NCBI GenBank assembly: GCA_964503895.1
Contig: CAZDCF010000001.1
Coordinates: forward strand, 103,372 to 167,371
Source: Nitronereus sp964503895
GTDB taxonomy: Bacteria; Nitrospirota; Nitrospiria; Nitrospirales; UBA8639
Reading direction: 5' to 3'
Length of the DNA stretch: 64,000 nucleotides
Below the pieces are notes generated by a model. That model was not told the DNA's origin, ran no database searches, and saw only the letters and a list, made by a program, of their open reading frames with translations. Shown one piece after another: positions 61,148 to 64,000 of the stretch (its first letter is position 1; each line of letters begins with the position of its first letter). Position numbers and translations under genes: made by a program.

Positions 61148-62158
61148 ATGAAAATAGACCCCAAAATTCTTGTTATCAAGCTTCGGTATATTGGCGATGT
61201 TTTGTTAACAACACCCATCCTACGAATTCTTCGTAATAATTTTCCTCAAGCTCGTATTACCGCCCTTGTCAATGAAGGCACTGAGACTGTTCTTCAACAG
61301 AATCCTTGCCTTGATGACATTGCTGTCCTTCCCCGTGGAAGTTGGGTAAAACAAATTCAGTTTTTCAACTTAATTCGATCGCGCTGTTTTGACTGTGTCA
61401 TCGACTTGTCCGATGGAGATCGGTCTGCAATTCTTACCGCCATTTCCGGGGCCGAAATGAAAATTGGCCTTAATAATGAAGGTCGCGTTAGGGGGCAAGT
61501 CTATTCATGGTCTGTCCAAGGTCAATATGGCACGATGCATATGGTAGACTATCATGCTCAAGCCCTAACCCCACTTGGGATTAAGCCACGAATTTGTGAC
61601 CCGGAGTGGAATGTCAGTGATGATGAGAGTCAAGTTGTTCAGCAGATTCTTTCAGACCATGGGTTGGCAAACAAGAAGTGGATTATGCTTCATCCTGCAG
61701 CCCGATATTGGTTCAAAGCTTGGCCAGCAGATCGTTTTGCTGCGATCGGAACTCTTTTTGCCAAGGAAGGGTATCAAATCGTTTTGGTTGGGAGTGAGGA
61801 TGAACAGAATGTGGCACAAGAGGTTATATGCGCTGCAAAAGAGACTATTATTAATTTGGTGGGCAAGACCAGCATTCGAGAGTTAGGGGCATTGATGAAA
61901 GCGTGCACCTTGTTCATTGGAAATGATGCCGGACCTATGCACATGGCGGCAGCCGTCGGTTGTCCTGTTGTCGGTTTGTTTGGCCCAACTGATCCGACGG
62001 TTTGGGGCCCGAGGGGAAAAAAAGTTCAAACAATCTACAAAGGCCTCGACTGCCGCGAATGCTTTCATCCTGGCTGTCAACGAGGCGAGATGAGTTGCAT
62101 GAACCTTATAGGGGTTGAGGAGGTCCTGAAGGCCGCCAAGACCCTAATGTATGGCTAA
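61148..62158 (+). CDS. GT9 heptosyltransferase (WaaQ/heptosyltransferase III-like)
   Basis: A 336-aa GT9 enzyme. N terminus ILVIKLRYIGDVLLTTPIL, then FDCVIDLSDGDRSAIL, MLHPAARYWFKAWPADRFA and FIGNDAGPMHMAAAVG. The R-Y-I-G-D form of the GD motif and the C-terminal CRECFHPGCQ follow the heptosyltransferase III group. It likely adds a heptose, perhaps the special one made by the neighbouring module. It is separated from the preceding GT4 gene by about 157 bp, so it may have its own promoter, though none is certain. Confidence 0.87.
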   Translation: MKIDPKILVIKLRYIGDVLLTTPILRILRNNFPQARITALVNEGTETVLQQNPCLDDIAVLPRGSWVKQIQFFNLIRSRCFDCVIDLSDGDRSAILTAISGAEMKIGLNNEGRVRGQVYSWSVQGQYGTMHMVDYHAQALTPLGIKPRICDPEWNVSDDESQVVQQILSDHGLANKKWIMLHPAARYWFKAWPADRFAAIGTLFAKEGYQIVLVGSEDEQNVAQEVICAAKETIINLVGKTSIRELGALMKACTLFIGNDAGPMHMAAAVGCPVVGLFGPTDPTVWGPRGKKVQTIYKGLDCRECFHPGCQRGEMSCMNLIGVEEVLKAAKTLMYG

Positions 62159-62174
62159 TAACTTACTTAGATGT

Positions 62175-63233
62175 TTACGGAAATGGTGAAAGAGGGGCGT
62201 AGTTCATGGGAACGCCTAATAATTCTTGGAGCCATGGGTCCATATCAGGTTTTGGGAGAGGTACCATGTTGAATCGAATTTCAAGCTTATATCGATTGCC
62301 CGTGGTCATTATTCCGACGACGGCTGCGGCATTCTTGTAACCAGGAAGTATGTGTTGCGTGTGAAATTCACAAATGGTTGTATAGAGCCGTCCGCTTTCT
62401 CCCACTATTTTCAGAATGTCTGGCAATTCTGTGAGAGAGGTGTGGGCAGAACACCGATAGGCAAAGTGGTTGCTGGTCTCAATCTCCTGAAATTCGTGCA
62501 AAGCCTTTTGCGAAAATCCAGTCAAATAAATTCTGACCTGGGCGGACCGTTGATGGGTGCTGGCTAGTCCGCTAGCTGGTACAAGAAATGCAAAGGCGTC
62601 AGAAGAATTAAATTCGAATTGACAAGGTCCAAAAGCATCAGGCCAAGAGCAAAAAAATGGTACTTCTTCCTGCATCGAACGCAGGCCGACTTTATTGTTT
62701 CCGCGTTCGATCTCAATGGGAAGTTCTAAAAGCTCAATTGCAGTTTGAAATGCGTTCTGCCGTTCGTCTACCCAGATTGATGATTGGTGATTCACCCAGG
62801 AATCCCCTGGAGCAATGACCTCGCAAGTATGCAAACGGATGCGAATAAAGGAATGGGTATGACGAAATCCCACCCAAAACATGGCCTCGGGATGGAGTGT
62901 GATGAAGTGTCCTGGGAGCCGCCATGGATGGCTAATGGAACAATAGGTACTGACGGATTGATACTTTTGAAAGATCGTATGGTAGTGCCCTGCTAACAGA
63001 AAAAAATCTTCACGCCAGTTGTCAAAAATATGGATCATGGTGACATCTTCGATTGGCCATGGCTCCAATTTCTGAATATTTTCTGGCGAGTTCACTAGCC
63101 ATTCTTCCACGTAGCAAATTCCCTCTTTTTCAGGGTTGATGGCGCGCAACCCTTGGCGTTCAAGCCGTGTCAGGGTGTTCAAAATTTCATCGAAACTACG
63201 CGATTCCTGAGATTCCCATCGTTGCTCACGCAT
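62175..63233 (-). CDS. Hypothetical protein, 352 aa
   Basis: A soluble protein with no signal peptide or membrane helix and a high content of Phe, His and Trp. An N-terminal helical stretch (FDEILNTLTRLERQGLRAI) precedes alternating strands (VTMIHIFDNWREDFFLLAG, RIRLHTCEVIAPGDSW). No catalytic motif or known family is evident. It is convergent with the GT9 gene (16 bp) and upstream of a tRNA gene on the same strand. Start ATG at 63233. Confidence 0.6.
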   Translation of the reverse strand: MREQRWESQESRSFDEILNTLTRLERQGLRAINPEKEGICYVEEWLVNSPENIQKLEPWPIEDVTMIHIFDNWREDFFLLAGHYHTIFQKYQSVSTYCSISHPWRLPGHFITLHPEAMFWVGFRHTHSFIRIRLHTCEVIAPGDSWVNHQSSIWVDERQNAFQTAIELLELPIEIERGNNKVGLRSMQEEVPFFCSWPDAFGPCQFEFNSSDAFAFLVPASGLASTHQRSAQVRIYLTGFSQKALHEFQEIETSNHFAYRCSAHTSLTELPDILKIVGESGRLYTTICEFHTQHILPGYKNAAAVVGIMTTGNRYKLEIRFNMVPLPKPDMDPWLQELLGVPMNYAPLSPFP

Positions 63234-63417
63234 GGTGAATTATCTGTAATGAAAGAGCCAGGTAATGAATTTTTAAGGTCGAGAGTAGGAAAATAATTTT
63301 TGTTGCGGAATAGATTGTGAGAAGAAGTGGGGCGTTGCTCCAGCAGGGAATGCGTACAGACTTAGACATTTATTGGAGACCTGTTTCAATCAATAGTAGT
63401 TAATCTGCTCAAAAAAA

Positions 63418-63509
63418 TGGCGGAGAGGGCGGGATTTGAACCCGCGGTAGGGCGTTAACCCTACGGCGGTTTAGCAAACCGCTGCCTTCGGCCGCTCGGC
63501 CACCTCTCC
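63418..63509 (-). tRNA. tRNA-Ser (anticodon GCU)
   Basis: Read on the minus strand, the 7-bp acceptor stem GGAGAGG (5') pairs with CCTCTCC, the anticodon loop TTTGCTAAA gives GCT for AGC/AGU codons, and a long variable arm (GTAGGG ... CCCTAC) marks a class II tRNA. The T-loop is GGGTTCAAATCCC. The discriminator is G, and CCA is encoded (63420-63418). All elements of tRNA-Ser are intact, 92 nt including CCA. Confidence 0.97.
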
Positions 63510-63579
63510 GCATCTGTTTTATCAATAGGGCTATGGCGAACTAGACACTAACACGGGATTTAATTGCGGTCAATTTCGA

Positions 63580-63620
63580 TGTATTGTCACCTATATTGGC
63601 ATTTTTTTGGTGACAATACA
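63580..63620. repeat. Perfect 12-bp inverted repeat with 17-nt spacer
   Basis: TGTATTGTCACC (63580-63591) and GGTGACAATACA (63609-63620) are exact reverse complements, separated by 17 nt containing T7. No T-run follows the right arm, so terminator use on the plus strand is unlikely. It could be a protein-binding dyad or an RNA hairpin. Confidence 0.7.
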
Positions 63621-63866
63621 CAGTTGTTAATAAGTAGAATGGACTAATTCTGGCATTTTATCATTTTTGCCATCTAATTTTTTCACCGAGACAATCGGTA
63701 TTCTTAATATTGTTATGTAAACTGTCAAACAATACATTTGTCATTAGGAAAGAAAATTTTTGGAATATGTAACTGTCATTTTCATGCAAGAAATGGGTTC
63801 AAGGTAATTGTCTATTCCCAACTGATCTTCCAGTGCCTGAAACTAACTGATAGTAATTTCTACGCA

Positions 63867-63895
63867 TAACACTCTAAATATAACCAATAGTGTTA
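63867..63895. repeat. 7-bp inverted repeat
   Basis: TAACACT (63867-63873) and AGTGTTA (63889-63895) with a 15-nt A+T-rich spacer. Short enough to occur by chance in such DNA, but the spacing (22 bp between arm starts, about two helical turns) would suit a dimeric regulator. Confidence 0.3.
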
Positions 63896-64000
63896 GATGA
63901 GTTGACGCATCTTCTCAAAGGCTTGTATAAGTAGCGCGATTCCCAAGAAATTCATATTTAACTTGCGTAAGGTATAGTCAAAAATTTCTATGAACTCAGG

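Larger units (their letters stand above)
63510..64000. other. A+T-rich region upstream of tRNA-Ser, no gene recognised
   Basis: About 490 bp with visibly higher A+T than the genes, without a reading frame of useful length. It should contain the tRNA promoter near its left end (minus strand). It holds a perfect 12-bp inverted repeat (63580-63620) and a 7-bp one (63867-63895). I see no att duplication or integrase fragment. It may be the leader of a gene beyond the right edge. Confidence 0.5.

Noticed and set aside
63418..64000. Genomic island or prophage attachment site at tRNA-Ser
   Set aside because: The A+T-rich region lies 5' of the tRNA, whereas integration normally uses the 3' end. No duplicated tRNA end or integrase was seen.
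1..64000. CRISPR array, insertion sequence, toxin-antitoxin or phage defence system
   Set aside because: No regularly spaced repeats, transposase motifs, paired small toxin-antitoxin genes or defence domains were found on either strand.

Overview
The window looks like chromosomal DNA of a diderm (LPS-bearing) bacterium of moderate G+C, judged by eye at a little under 50%. It carries an LptD, BamA and Skp-like set, a near-complete lipid A/Kdo/heptose core series, hopanoid-type squalene genes (HpnD/HpnE) and the one-enzyme LpxI in place of LpxH. This gene mix, together with the fused MoaD-MoaE, would fit the Nitrospirota (Nitrospira-like, low-G+C branch). That assignment is inference from gene content only.

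Region 1 (1-24.4 kb) is housekeeping. It holds the tail of an unidentified gene, tldD-tldE, two small unknowns, a family-4 uracil-DNA glycosylase, hpnE-hpnD, a membrane-anchored SH3-like protein, yjbQ, an unknown, a PHP phosphoesterase, a FolB-methyltransferase fusion, moaC-moaDE-moaA, accD-folC-lptD, and on the minus strand an HD hydrolase, a DUF2062 protein, thiL and lon.

Region 2 (24.7-40.2 kb) is the envelope block, all on the plus strand: bamA, skp-like, fabZ, lpxA, lpxI, a Gfo/Idh oxidoreductase, lpxB, msbA, a DUF374 acyltransferase that is frameshifted at an A9 run, waaA, lpxK, waaF, gmhB and waaC. lpxD is not in its common place between skp and fabZ. Together these make lipid A, flip it, add Kdo and start the heptose inner core.

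Region 3 (40.2-52.1 kb) is a glycosyltransferase island: GT2 and GT4 enzymes, a GT9/zinc-ribbon chimera, a GT-like unknown, and a minus-strand pair (cobalamin-type radical SAM protein plus CgeB-like glycosyltransferase).

Region 4 (52.1-62.2 kb) is a tightly packed sugar-nucleotide module: epimerase, HddC-like nucleotidyltransferase, HddA-like kinase, a UDP-glucose-dehydrogenase homologue lacking its catalytic cysteine, an SDR, a second Gfo/Idh enzyme, a second GmhB-like phosphatase, a GmhA-like SIS isomerase, a small transaldolase, a GT4 and a GT9 heptosyltransferase. The order suggests local synthesis of sedoheptulose 7-phosphate, its conversion to an NDP-D-glycero-D-manno-heptose, oxidation or epimerisation to an unusual heptose, and transfer to the core. 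This is the best candidate for an undescribed system.

The window ends with an unknown minus-strand gene, a tRNA-Ser(GCU) and about 490 bp of A+T-rich DNA without a gene, holding a perfect 12-bp inverted repeat. I saw no CRISPR array, transposase, integrase, rRNA or replication origin.
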